Positions 19,394 through 29,192 of a DNA stretch of 64,000 nt are shown here, one piece after another. Location of the stretch: NCBI GenBank assembly GCA_016215115.1, contig JACRLN010000015.1, positions 1 through 64,000 on the forward strand. Reading direction: 5' to 3'. A model generated the notes under the pieces. That model was not told the origin of the DNA, did not search any database, and worked only from the letters and a program-made list of their open reading frames with translations. The stretch is from Nitrospirota bacterium (GTDB taxonomy: Bacteria > Nitrospirota > Thermodesulfovibrionia > UBA6902). How positions within the stretch are numbered: position 1 is the first letter of the stretch; every line of letters starts with the position of its first letter. The translations under genes were made by a program, and so were the position numbers.

Positions 19394-19416
19394 TTTAACC
19401 ACAGAGGGCACAGAGA
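19394..19416. repeat. CACAGAG repeat 5' of GxxExxY gene
   Basis: TTAACCACAGAGGGCACAGAGA lies between the cas1 stop and the GxxExxY start and partly acts as its leader. The same motif appears after that gene and at 9398. Confidence 0.75.
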
Positions 19417-19803
19417 ATGAAGCAAAATGAAGATTTTCCTTTAAAAGACGTTACACAAAAGATAATATCTTGTGCCCTTGAAGTGCATTCTGCATTAGGC
19501 CCTGGTTTATTGGAAAGTCTTTATGAAGAAGCCTTGGTTGAAGAATTTAAATTAAGAAATATTCTTTTTGAAAGGCAAAAAGAAATTATCATGATATACA
19601 AAGGTAAAAATATAGGCAATCATAGGATAGATCTTCTTGTAGAAGATAAAGTCATCGTTGAATTGAAAGCAACTGATGCGATAAACAAAATATATGAAGC
19701 ACAATTGCTGACGTATTTGAAAGCAACGAATAAACGAATAGGGTTACTCGTTAATTTTAACGTTGAACGATTAAAGGATGGAATAAAGCGTTTAATAATT
19801 TAG
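19417..19803 (+). CDS. GxxExxY/PD-(D/E)xK-like protein in cas operon
   Basis: 128 residues. The family-naming motif is GPGLLESLYEEAL, preceded by CALEVHSALG. IDLLVEDKVIVELKATD has the Asp...Glu-x-Lys pattern of the PD-(D/E)xK nuclease fold. The function is unknown. The family is common in environmental bacteria, often flanked, as here, by CACAGAG repeats. The codon use is visibly AT-richer than cas1 and cas4. It separates cas1 from cas2, which are normally adjacent. Confidence 0.87.
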   Translation: MKQNEDFPLKDVTQKIISCALEVHSALGPGLLESLYEEALVEEFKLRNILFERQKEIIMIYKGKNIGNHRIDLLVEDKVIVELKATDAINKIYEAQLLTYLKATNKRIGLLVNFNVERLKDGIKRLII

Positions 19804-19812
19804 GGAACAGTT

Positions 19813-19910
19813 TCACCACAGAGGTCACAGAGATATTTTTAATCTCAATTATTCTCTGTGTACTCTGTGGTGAAGCAGTATTTATTATTTATATTCTCTG
19901 TGGTGAGGTA
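19813..19910. repeat. CACAGAG repeats 3' of GxxExxY gene, with hairpin
   Basis: CACCACAGAGGTCACAGAGA is followed by the inverted copy CTCTGTGTACTCTGTGGTG and a third half-copy CTCTGTGGTGAGG. The last one supplies the GAGGT ribosome site for cas2, 9 nt before its ATG. Confidence 0.8.
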
Positions 19911-19914
19911 TTTT

Positions 19915-20202
19915 ATGTTTGTACTTGTAAGCTATGATGTCTCAACGGAGGAAGGCGGACAGCGCCGTTTGCGCAGGGTGGCGCGTGCCTGTCAGGATTT
20001 CGGGCAGAGGGTTCAGTACTCCGTATTTGAATGCATTGTTGATCCTGCTCAGTGGACGATGCTGAAAGAGAGATTGATTTCAGAGATTGATCCTGATAAA
20101 GACAGTCTGAGATTTTATTATCTCGGCTCTAACTGGAAGCATCGTGTAGAGCATGTCGGCGCAAAGGCCGGGATAGAGCAGGATGGCCCGTTGATTATTT
20201 GA
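19915..20202 (+). CDS. cas2: CRISPR Cas2
   Basis: 95 residues. MFVLVSYDVSTEEGGQRRLR is the ferredoxin-like Cas2 start with the conserved Asp, and QYSVFECIVDPAQW follows. It is the structural partner of Cas1 in spacer integration. The longer reading frame from 19858 starts inside the repeat and adds residues absent from the family, so 19915 is chosen. Confidence 0.95.
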   Translation: MFVLVSYDVSTEEGGQRRLRRVARACQDFGQRVQYSVFECIVDPAQWTMLKERLISEIDPDKDSLRFYYLGSNWKHRVEHVGAKAGIEQDGPLII

Positions 20203-20383
20203 ATTGTTTGCGAACCTCATGCATACATACATTCCCGCATGGGTTCGCATAAGTGAATTTGATTTATAAAACATGACCATCTGTAAAATGATCTTTGACA
20301 ATAGAAGTTTGCGGGAACAAAAACAGCAGGTTCGCAAAAAGTGAATTATTTGATTATTAATTTCATTGAGTTGTAAAAGTATA
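20203..20383 (+). promoter_or_regulatory. CRISPR leader
   Basis: A 181-nt AT-rich stretch between cas2 and the first repeat, without a gene. It contains TGAATTATTTGATTATTAAT just before the array. The leader is expected to hold the array promoter and the integration signals. Polarity is inferred from cas2 lying on this side and from the degenerate repeats at the other end. Confidence 0.7.
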
Positions 20384-21729
<1,346 letters not shown>

Positions 21730-21766
21730 AGCTATCAAGATAATAGCAAGGCATTCCGGGGAAGAT

Positions 21767-21791
21767 GTCGCTGAAACATATTTATTGAAAC
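21767..21791 (+). repeat. Decayed terminal CRISPR repeat
   Basis: GTCGCT, then GAAACATATTT, then ATTGAAAC lies 37 nt after the last good repeat. Both ends match the repeat but the hairpin middle is lost and the length is 25 nt. It looks like the old trailer end of the array. Confidence 0.55.
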
Positions 21792-21819
21792 CGGCAAAGA
21801 TTTTTTGAGGCTGGAAAGA

Positions 21820-22491
21820 CTAAGAAATAATATCCCTGTTTATTTTTATATCAAGTTGCCTTTTAAAGCCTTCAACATAAGCTTTTACAGCAAGGTTGGT
21901 CTTGTTTGAACGAAAGACTTCAAGAAGTTGCTCCTGGTTCCCACCGCCTATGGAATCGAGGACTTTTACCTCTTCCTGCGAAAGCTCCGCAGTTTCTCCT
22001 ACGAGCCTGGTCATTTTGTTGATGATCAGGTCTTCTCTTAACATATTTTCGAAGGACTGAGGAGTCATACGGTTGAGCCTAAGCGCCCTTGTATATACTT
22101 CTCTATCGAAGACTCCGTTTCTCTGGAAATATGTGGTGTTTGTAATAGCGTCCTGCAGTTCATTCTCAGTTACGGCTATCTCTCCTTTTTTAGCGGCAAT
22201 AAGGAGAACGGCTCTGTCAACAAGTAAATTAAGCACCCTGTCCTTGAGTTTAAGTTTCTCTATATCTTCTTTTTTGGCCCCTGTCTCACTGATCCGTTTA
22301 TATTCATTGTCATAAGTACGCCAAAATTCTTCAATGTAGATTTTCTCGTTATTAATCTGTGCCACAACGGCTTCTTGAGGTTTGTCCTTAGGCCCTATGC
22401 CCCAGAAGACAAATGTAGCAATTATTATTACTGTTATGGCGACAAGAATAATGTAAGATGCTAATTTGTTGCTGCTCAGTATTTTAAGCAT
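21820..22491 (-). CDS. Membrane-anchored SurA_N (PpiD-like) chaperone without PPIase domain
   Basis: 223 residues. One N-terminal membrane helix (ASYIILVAITVIIIATFVFW) is followed by a SurA_N_3 chaperone region (VVAQINNEKIYIEEFWRTYD, VLNLLVDRAVLLIAAKKGE). PpiD and SurA assist folding of exported proteins in the periplasm. The parvulin domain that normally follows is absent and the protein ends after LSQEEVKVLD plus a short tail. It may be a naturally short form. It is convergent with the CRISPR array. Confidence 0.75.
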   Translation of the reverse strand: MLKILSSNKLASYIILVAITVIIIATFVFWGIGPKDKPQEAVVAQINNEKIYIEEFWRTYDNEYKRISETGAKKEDIEKLKLKDRVLNLLVDRAVLLIAAKKGEIAVTENELQDAITNTTYFQRNGVFDREVYTRALRLNRMTPQSFENMLREDLIINKMTRLVGETAELSQEEVKVLDSIGGGNQEQLLEVFRSNKTNLAVKAYVEGFKRQLDIKINRDIIS

Positions 22492-22600
22492 AAGATAATA
22501 TATCCCAAAGTGTGTCTAAAGGGCAAGAGACCGGATTACTCCCCTCTATCAAGTCGGTACGACCCATCGGGGTCGATTCATACCGAGATTCCGAGAGGGG

Positions 22601-23614
22601 TTAAGGGTGTGTTCCATAAAATTCTGCAAGTATCTTACCTGCTCCTTTTGAAAGCAGTATCTCGGCAAGTTTGGTGCCAAGAGATTCTGCGTCCTCTATA
22701 CTGCCTTTCTTTGAACCTTTTATCAGTGTCTTACCATCCAGACTTCCTACAAGCCCTTCGATTATGAGTTTTGAGTTTTGATTTTTAAGTTTTGAGGTTT
22801 TTCCCGCCTTCTGACTTCTGACTTCTGACTTCTGACTTACCAGTCTCGCATATGCGCCTATTGGAACCTGACAGCCTCCTTCGAGCTTTTTAAGGAAGGC
22901 ACGTTCAGCCTTTACACATAAAGAGGTAGCCCTGTGGTTTAATTTCTTCAGCAGTTTGTTTATAAGTTGATCATCCACCCTGCATTCTACTCCAACAGCG
23001 CCCTGTCCTATTGCAGGAAGGCTGATTTCAGACGGCAGGATTTCTGTAATCCTTTTTTGCAAGCCAAGTCTCTTTACCCCGGCGGTTGCAAGTATAATTG
23101 CATCGAATTGTCCTTCATCAAGCTTTCTAAGTCGCGTATCAAGATTGCCCCGCAGTTGCGTAATTTTCAGGTCAGGACGTTTATTCAGAAGCTGGCATAT
23201 CCTTCTAAGACTGCTCGTACCCACGTGAGCGCCATTCGGCAGACTTTTAAAGTTTGGTATTTGAAATTTGGAATTTGAAATTTTAGTAAAAAGCGCATCC
23301 CTCGCATCTTCCCTTTTGCAAATGGCGGCAAGATGAAGACCTTCAGGCAGATCGGTCGGGACGTCTTTCATGCTGTGAACCGCAAGGTCCGCCGTTTTCT
23401 TCAGGAGCGCTTCTTCAATTTCTTTTACAAAAAGCCCTTTCCCGCCTGCCTGTGCCAGAGGGACGTCAAGTATCATGTCTCCGGTAGTCTTTATTTTCTT
23501 GAGTTCAACCTCGAGGTCCGGATTGTTTTTCTCAAGCTGTGCCTTTATCCACTCCGCCTGCCAGAGTGCAAGCTTGCTTCCACGTGTTGCGATAATTATT
23601 TTACGTTTCTTCAT
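22601..23614 (-). CDS. hemC: Porphobilinogen deaminase (hydroxymethylbilane synthase)
   Basis: 337 residues, about 25-30 more than usual. It polymerises four porphobilinogens in haem synthesis. IIIATRGSKLALWQAEW, the loop GGKGLFVKEIEEAL, HVGTSSLRR and the dipyrromethane cofactor site GGCQVPIGAYA are all present. The extra length is two inserts: residues 112-124 (ISNSKFQIPNFKS) and about 259-282 (SQKSEVRSQKAGK...). Both are encoded by low-complexity repeats (AAATTTCAAATTCC type; TTCTGAC x4 at 22808-22839). It overlaps hemA by 14 nt. Confidence 0.95.
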   Translation of the reverse strand: MKKRKIIIATRGSKLALWQAEWIKAQLEKNNPDLEVELKKIKTTGDMILDVPLAQAGGKGLFVKEIEEALLKKTADLAVHSMKDVPTDLPEGLHLAAICKREDARDALFTKISNSKFQIPNFKSLPNGAHVGTSSLRRICQLLNKRPDLKITQLRGNLDTRLRKLDEGQFDAIILATAGVKRLGLQKRITEILPSEISLPAIGQGAVGVECRVDDQLINKLLKKLNHRATSLCVKAERAFLKKLEGGCQVPIGAYARLVSQKSEVRSQKAGKTSKLKNQNSKLIIEGLVGSLDGKTLIKGSKKGSIEDAESLGTKLAEILLSKGAGKILAEFYGTHP

Positions 23615-24884
23615 CTTTACCTTTCTCTGTCTCTAATTGAAATAGCTTCTGGACCACATCCAGCATTGTTTCCTTGTCGTTATTTTCGGACTTGAGAGCG
23701 GCTGTTGGAGGATGTATGAGTTTATTGACAATGGAAATTGTGAGATACTCAATGGCTTTTACTTTTTCTTCTTCCATGGGCCCGAGCTTTTTAACAGTTT
23801 TCTCAAATTCAGCCTTTCTTATTTCTTCAGCCTTGTTGCGAAGCGCCACAACAGTCGGAGTTGCAGCCAACGAGGCATGCCATTTAAGGAAAGAACCAAT
23901 CTCCTCATCAACAATCTGTTCGGCCTTTTCCGCCTCTTTGGCCCGTTCCTGTACGTTTGTATCGACAATCCCCTGAAGACTGTCAACATCATAAAGGTAA
24001 ACATTATCAAGGTCATTTATCTGAGGGTCGATATTCCTCGGCACCGAAATATCAATTATAAACATCGGCTTTTGTTTCCGTTCTTTCATTGTCTTGTGCA
24101 CCTGTTCTTTTAATAATATATAGTGAGGAGCGCCTGTTGAGCAGATTACAATGTCGGTGTGTAATAATTCCTGAACAAAGTTTTCAAATGTAATCACTTT
24201 TCCATGAAACTCCAGGGCAAGTTCTTCCGCCCTTGCCATTGTGCGGTTTGTAATAAAAACATCTTGTACGCCGCTGTTTATTAAATGCCTGGCTGCAAGT
24301 TCTGCCATCTCTCCTGCGCCGATTAACATAAAGGCTTTTGTAGAAAGGTCCTCAAAGATTTTTTTTGCCAGCTCCACAGCGGCAAAGCTGATGCTTACCG
24401 CACTTGCGGCAATCCTGGTCTCTGTCCTGATGCGCTTTGCCACAGAGACCGATTTCCGCATAAGTTTATTTAAAAGAACACCTGTAGTTTTATTCTTTAA
24501 TGCGGTATCATATGCATCTTTTAACTGGCCGAGGATCTGCGGCTCTCCCACCACCATGGAATCGAGACTTGAGGCCACGCGGTACATATGTCTTATAGCC
24601 TCGGTCCCTTTATGTAAATAGAGTGACTTATCCAGAAGGTCCCTCGATACTTTATGGAACTCAGAGATAAAGTCCTTTATGCTTTCGATTCCGGAATCCA
24701 TATCACTTACGCCGGCATAAATTTCGACTCTGTTACATGTTGAAAGGATGATGTTTTCCTTCACCGCATTTGACTTTTTCAGGATATTAATAGCCTCTTC
24801 AAGCTTGGGGCCGTCAAAGGCAATCTTTTCCCTTACTTCAATTGGCGCTGTTTTATGGTTAAGTCCGACTATGAGTATGTTCAT
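23601..24884 (-). CDS. hemA: Glutamyl-tRNA reductase
   Basis: 427 residues. It makes glutamate-1-semialdehyde from Glu-tRNA, the first step of C5-pathway haem synthesis. MNILIVGLNHKTAPIEVREK, the catalytic Cys in ILSTCNRVEIYAG, the NADPH site MLIGAGEMAELAARHL and a C-terminal dimerisation helix are seen. The start at 24884 matches the family; the upstream ATG at 24908 adds 8 residues. It is followed in the same direction by hemC; ccsB lies upstream, 102 nt away. Confidence 0.96.
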   Translation of the reverse strand: MNILIVGLNHKTAPIEVREKIAFDGPKLEEAINILKKSNAVKENIILSTCNRVEIYAGVSDMDSGIESIKDFISEFHKVSRDLLDKSLYLHKGTEAIRHMYRVASSLDSMVVGEPQILGQLKDAYDTALKNKTTGVLLNKLMRKSVSVAKRIRTETRIAASAVSISFAAVELAKKIFEDLSTKAFMLIGAGEMAELAARHLINSGVQDVFITNRTMARAEELALEFHGKVITFENFVQELLHTDIVICSTGAPHYILLKEQVHKTMKERKQKPMFIIDISVPRNIDPQINDLDNVYLYDVDSLQGIVDTNVQERAKEAEKAEQIVDEEIGSFLKWHASLAATPTVVALRNKAEEIRKAEFEKTVKKLGPMEEEKVKAIEYLTISIVNKLIHPPTAALKSENNDKETMLDVVQKLFQLETEKGKDEET

Positions 24885-24986
24885 ATTTATAAAGTGATGA
24901 GGATTCAAGAATTCGAGGATTCAAGTTAACAACTCATAACGAAGTTGCGATTAACTTGAATCCCTGATCCCATACATCCTTAGTTT

Positions 24987-25814
24987 TCACATAAAGACAT
25001 GCTGTCCTTTCAGGATCAAAGCAATTCCAAAAAATGCAAAAATAACAATAATAAAGCCAACAATTGAGAGGATAGCTGCTTTCTTTCCGCGCCACCCAAC
25101 AGTAAGTCTGAGATGCAGTACGATTGCATAAACAAGCCAGGTTATGAGCGACCATACTTCCTTCGGATCCCATCTCCAGTAAGTCCCCCAAGCCGAATTT
25201 GCCCAGATAACTCCTGTTATCATTGCAAGGGTCAACAATGGAAATCCAAGGGTTATCAGATGATAATTAATTTCATCCAGTGTTTGAAGGCTCGGAAGCT
25301 TTTGGAAAAGCATGGTGAGGTGTTTTGATTTTACATTTCGCTCCTGAAGGAGATACATTATACCAATACCGCAGGCCATAGCAAAAGCAGCGTCTCCTAA
25401 AAATGCCAGAATTACATGAATTACAAACCAGTAACTTTGCAGGACAGGACTCAAAACCTTTATTTCCCTCGGGAAAATAGACGATGAAAACATGAGAAGA
25501 AAAACAATCGGCATGATAAAGGAGCTTAGAAGCCCAAGCTTGTACCTGAATTCATGAATAAAGAACAATATCAGGATGCTCCATGAGAAAAAAGAAGTTG
25601 CCTCATGCATGCTGGTTACAGGAATATGTCCGCCTTTAATATATCTCATGATTATATTTGCAGTGTGAAATATAAACCCGATTAATGACAAATAGAGTGA
25701 TACCTTGGAGGTGTCTTTCTTCCCTCTGAAAATTTCAATAATTCCTGAAATGGTTGCGATAAAATAAAAAGTAAGGGCTAATTCAAAGAGAAGTACATTT
25801 GTTTCAATTTGCAA
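24987..25814 (-). CDS. ccsB: Cytochrome c synthase component CcsB/CcsA (haem handling)
   Basis: 275 residues with about eight membrane helices. The WWD-type haem-presenting loop WANSAWGTYWRWDPKEVWSL is at about residues 204-223; flanking His residues (TSMHEATSFF, VIHVILAF, VLHLRL) are likely haem ligands. In system II cytochrome c biogenesis it exports haem and attaches it to apocytochromes. It lies upstream of hemA-hemC, the usual haem-supply neighbourhood, and would serve the cbb3 oxidase cytochromes downstream in this window. Confidence 0.92.
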   Translation of the reverse strand: MQIETNVLLFELALTFYFIATISGIIEIFRGKKDTSKVSLYLSLIGFIFHTANIIMRYIKGGHIPVTSMHEATSFFSWSILILFFIHEFRYKLGLLSSFIMPIVFLLMFSSSIFPREIKVLSPVLQSYWFVIHVILAFLGDAAFAMACGIGIMYLLQERNVKSKHLTMLFQKLPSLQTLDEINYHLITLGFPLLTLAMITGVIWANSAWGTYWRWDPKEVWSLITWLVYAIVLHLRLTVGWRGKKAAILSIVGFIIVIFAFFGIALILKGQHVFM

Positions 25815-25896
25815 AGTTTGGACTCCTTTTAGGAATTTTTTTAACCACAGAGGAAATAGAGTGAGATAGAACCCCTATGGTAAATCCTTAATGCAA

Positions 25897-26469
25897 TCAC
25901 TCAATATATTGTCTGACATAGGAGAGGAATTTGTCAATTTCCCCTTTTTTGTTAATCAAATCAATCCAAAAAACTTTTGTATCTTTTTGTAATATAGGCG
26001 TTAAGAAGGAAAGGTTCTCAACTTGTATTTCAGAATTGATAAGTATTATATCAGCCTTTTTACACACTTTTGATGCTGTAGGCTTAATCTCCCCGTTTTC
26101 ACCAATGATGAATATTGCAAGATTGGGACTTAAGAAATCCAGAGGACTGTTACCTTCTATCACGACTCCTTTGAGACCGGTCATCTTTGCCAGGGCGATG
26201 TTTAAAGCATCTTCAAGTTCGTCCCCGCCAGGGCTTTGAATCCAGACAACCTTTTCAGCGCCGGATCTAAGAAAGATTGCCGTATCCTTGCCATCTTCGC
26301 TCAATATCTTTGCGTCATCCACAACAGAAGTATAAAGGGATGTCTTTGTGAACTTGATCCCTCCAAATCCCTTTATATTTTCGAGCAGGATTGAACAGAG
26401 CGTTGTCTTTCCTACTCCGCTGTGCGCACCTGCAACCGATATGATTTTAAATGAATCTTCAGCGAGCAT
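25897..26469 (-). CDS. MobB-like P-loop nucleotide-binding protein
   Basis: 190 residues. P-loop VAGAHSGVGKTTLCSILLE at the N-terminus, then FIIGENGEIKPTASKVCKKA. MobB-type GTPases assist molybdopterin dinucleotide formation, and molybdenum genes lie 3 kb away. Start at 26469 (MLAEDSFKIISV) is preferred; the frame extension to 26505 is encoded by a GGATGCAGGATGCGAGATGC microrepeat. Substrate not certain; other SIMIBI-class GTPases look similar. Confidence 0.6.
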   Translation of the reverse strand: MLAEDSFKIISVAGAHSGVGKTTLCSILLENIKGFGGIKFTKTSLYTSVVDDAKILSEDGKDTAIFLRSGAEKVVWIQSPGGDELEDALNIALAKMTGLKGVVIEGNSPLDFLSPNLAIFIIGENGEIKPTASKVCKKADIILINSEIQVENLSFLTPILQKDTKVFWIDLINKKGEIDKFLSYVRQYIE

Positions 26470-26590
26470 AAGTAAAGAATACAGGATGCAGGATGCGAGA
26501 TGCAAGATACGGCGATATGTTAATATTATCTGTAAGCCTGAAGGCTCTTAGCATTTAGAAAATCAGTTTGTTCTATAAAATTAAAACAAT

Positions 26591-29134
26591 ATGCTTATCT
26601 TTGCCATTTCTCTCATATTGGGGATTACTTCATTTCACTTCTTTCATGTTATCCCGGTATCAATCATTATCTGGTGCATCGCAATAAGTGTTTTATTGTT
26701 TATCAGGCAGAAAAATACTAAAAAGATATTATTTATAATCGTTATTTTTGTATCAGGATTTTTCTACTGCTTTGTGCGGCAGGATAATATCCCTGAAATA
26801 AAACTGCCAGACAGAGAAATATCATTTCAGGGCAACATCATTGATGTTCCCGAAATCTCAAACGGGAAAATTCGGTTTACTATTGATCAGGTTTCCGTAG
26901 AGGGCCAAGAAATCACGGGTAAAGTTAAGTTGTATTTATCAGAAGAATCAGTTACCAATAAAGACTTCATAGCTGCAAGTGGGGAGAGAATAGATGCCGT
27001 TACAAAATTAAGGGAACCTGATGTTCTTCATAATCCGGGCCTGCATTCATACGATCTGAAAAGAGATGGAATTGTGGCTTTTGGTTATATCAGGGAGATC
27101 CAGGTAATCGGGGAAAGTAAGAATCTATGGTCCTGGATTCAGAATAAACGTTATTTACTCGGAAAGACCCTTGATAATAGTCTCTCCGCAGAAAATGCAG
27201 CTTTACATAAAGCAATAATCCTTGGACTTACCGGTGGTATTAATCAGGAAATGAGGGATGCCTTCAGCGCAACAGGGCTTGCACATATTCTCAGCATATC
27301 AGGGACTCACTTCGGACTTCTTGCCTTCATGATTTTTCAATTAATCAAGATGCTCGTGAAATACCTGCCGGAAGATATATTTAAGCGGATGACCCTCCAT
27401 ATCACGCCCTCTCAGATAGCTGTTTTGATTACACTGCCTGTATTGGTATTTTATGCATTGATTTCAGGAATGAGCACCCCTACAGTCCGTTCCCTCATTA
27501 TGATTTTTATTTACATGCTTGCGATTTTTCTTGGAAGAAGGGGGCAATGGCTGAATTCTTTATCAATTGCCGCTTTTATAATTCTCCTCTATAAGCCTGC
27601 GGCGATTTTTGATCTTTCCTTCCAGCTTTCTTTTATGGCAGTGCTCTCAATAGGATTTGCAACTGAGAGCAGAGCAAAAGACAGGGGGCAGGATTCAGGA
27701 GTCAGGAGTCAGACAATCCCCCCATCCCCCCTTTATAAAAGGGGGGCGAGGGGGGATTTAGTAACTGTAGGCAAATTGGAACTACTAAACACAAAATATG
27801 CCCTGTTGATCGAAAAAATAAAATCTGCAACCCTTATGACAATCGCTGCAGTTTTGGGGACCGCGCCTATCGTGGCCCTTATATTTAAACAGTTCCCTTT
27901 GATTTCGCCAATTACAAATTTGATAGTAACGCCGTTTATCTGTTTTGTAGTCCTGCCGCTCGGCTTTTTTACATCATTCGGTGCGCTTATATTGCAAATG
28001 ACATCAATACCATTTAACGGCTTAACAGATATGGTTACTCATTTTGCTTTACAACTAATTAAATTTCTTTCAAAAATTCCTTATTCAAGCCTTCATGTCC
28101 CCGTGCCATCATTTGTGATGATAGTTTTTTATTACTTATCACTGATATTTCTGCTTAAATCATCAGGCCGGCGGAGACTTCTTCCACTGGTCCTTGTTAT
28201 ATGTTTCTACTTGATAAGTCCTTATTTATCCAATAATGCTTTCAGAATTACTTTTTTAGATGTTGGACAGGGAGACTCGTCTATTGTGGAACTGCCGGAT
28301 AAAAAAGTAATGCTTATTGACGGTGGAATGTATGAACCTGATATGGGAAAGGCAGTTATTGCCCCGTACTTGTGGTCCCGGGGACTAAGAAGCATCGATT
28401 ATCTTGTGTTGACTCATCCCCATCCGGATCATTACGGTGGGCTCATTTACATCATGGAGAATTTTAAAATCGGAGAAATCTGGTTAAACGGCGGAAAAAC
28501 TTTCGGATCAGAGAATTTTTTTCAAAAGATAAAAGAAAAGAAAATTCAATATAAGGTACTTAAGCGGGGAGATGTACTTGAGGCAGACAAATATAAAATT
28601 TACGTATTTCATCCTTATGATGAATTTTTTGCAGATTCACTGCGGGGTGCGTTCTCCAATCATAACAGCAGTTCCCTTGTTTTAAAGATTGAATCAGATA
28701 AAGCTTCAATCCTTTTTACAGGCGATATCGAGACAGAGGCTGAAGAAAGCTTGCTGCCTCTGGGAACATGGCTTAAAAGCGATATAATCAAAGTCCCTCA
28801 TCATGGCGGAAAGACGTCGAGTTCCGCAGGATTTCTAAATGCTGTCAGTCCTCAAACAGCGGTTGTCAGCGCCGGCAAAAACAATTCCTTTAATCATCCT
28901 CATAAAGAAACAATTGAAAGATATAAAGCTGCCGGTGCGAGAATTTACAGAACCGATGTTGACGGGGCAGTCACGATAACCTTGAGAAAAAATCCCCCCA
29001 TCCCCCCTTTAATAAAGGGGGGCGAGGGGGGATTTTCATATGAAGTTAAAACTTACTGGGACACTGAATTCAAGAAAGTTACAACCTGGCGGGATGAAAT
29101 AAGAAATTTGAGGCTTTTATTCTTCCCCTTTTAA
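26591..29134 (+). CDS. comEC: ComEC/Rec2 DNA-uptake channel with MBL domain
   Basis: 847 residues. An N-terminal DUF4131 region and a Competence domain with many membrane helices (AHILSISGTHFGLLAFMIF) are followed by a metallo-beta-lactamase domain from about residue 550 (DVGQGDSSIVEL, THPHPDHYGG, VPHHGGKTSS). It passes single-stranded DNA through the inner membrane. Three segments are encoded by intergenic-type repeats: AKDRGQDSGVRSQ (about 361-373), IPPSPLYKRGARGD (about 375-389) and NPPIPPLIKGGEGGF (about 801-815). No frame is broken. Confidence 0.93.
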   Translation: MLIFAISLILGITSFHFFHVIPVSIIIWCIAISVLLFIRQKNTKKILFIIVIFVSGFFYCFVRQDNIPEIKLPDREISFQGNIIDVPEISNGKIRFTIDQVSVEGQEITGKVKLYLSEESVTNKDFIAASGERIDAVTKLREPDVLHNPGLHSYDLKRDGIVAFGYIREIQVIGESKNLWSWIQNKRYLLGKTLDNSLSAENAALHKAIILGLTGGINQEMRDAFSATGLAHILSISGTHFGLLAFMIFQLIKMLVKYLPEDIFKRMTLHITPSQIAVLITLPVLVFYALISGMSTPTVRSLIMIFIYMLAIFLGRRGQWLNSLSIAAFIILLYKPAAIFDLSFQLSFMAVLSIGFATESRAKDRGQDSGVRSQTIPPSPLYKRGARGDLVTVGKLELLNTKYALLIEKIKSATLMTIAAVLGTAPIVALIFKQFPLISPITNLIVTPFICFVVLPLGFFTSFGALILQMTSIPFNGLTDMVTHFALQLIKFLSKIPYSSLHVPVPSFVMIVFYYLSLIFLLKSSGRRRLLPLVLVICFYLISPYLSNNAFRITFLDVGQGDSSIVELPDKKVMLIDGGMYEPDMGKAVIAPYLWSRGLRSIDYLVLTHPHPDHYGGLIYIMENFKIGEIWLNGGKTFGSENFFQKIKEKKIQYKVLKRGDVLEADKYKIYVFHPYDEFFADSLRGAFSNHNSSSLVLKIESDKASILFTGDIETEAEESLLPLGTWLKSDIIKVPHHGGKTSSSAGFLNAVSPQTAVVSAGKNNSFNHPHKETIERYKAAGARIYRTDVDGAVTITLRKNPPIPPLIKGGEGGFSYEVKTYWDTEFKKVTTWRDEIRNLRLLFFPF

Positions 29135-29192
29135 CCGTTCTCACAGAACTATTACAAGGTCTTCGTCCGGTCTTTTGGCGGGAGAGTCTTAC

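Noticed and set aside
19858-19914. Extended cas2 start
   Set aside because: The added residues are encoded by the CACAGAG repeat and are absent from Cas2 proteins.
20203-20383. tracrRNA or second small RNA gene in the leader
   Set aside because: The system is type I-C, which has no tracrRNA, and no anti-repeat is seen.
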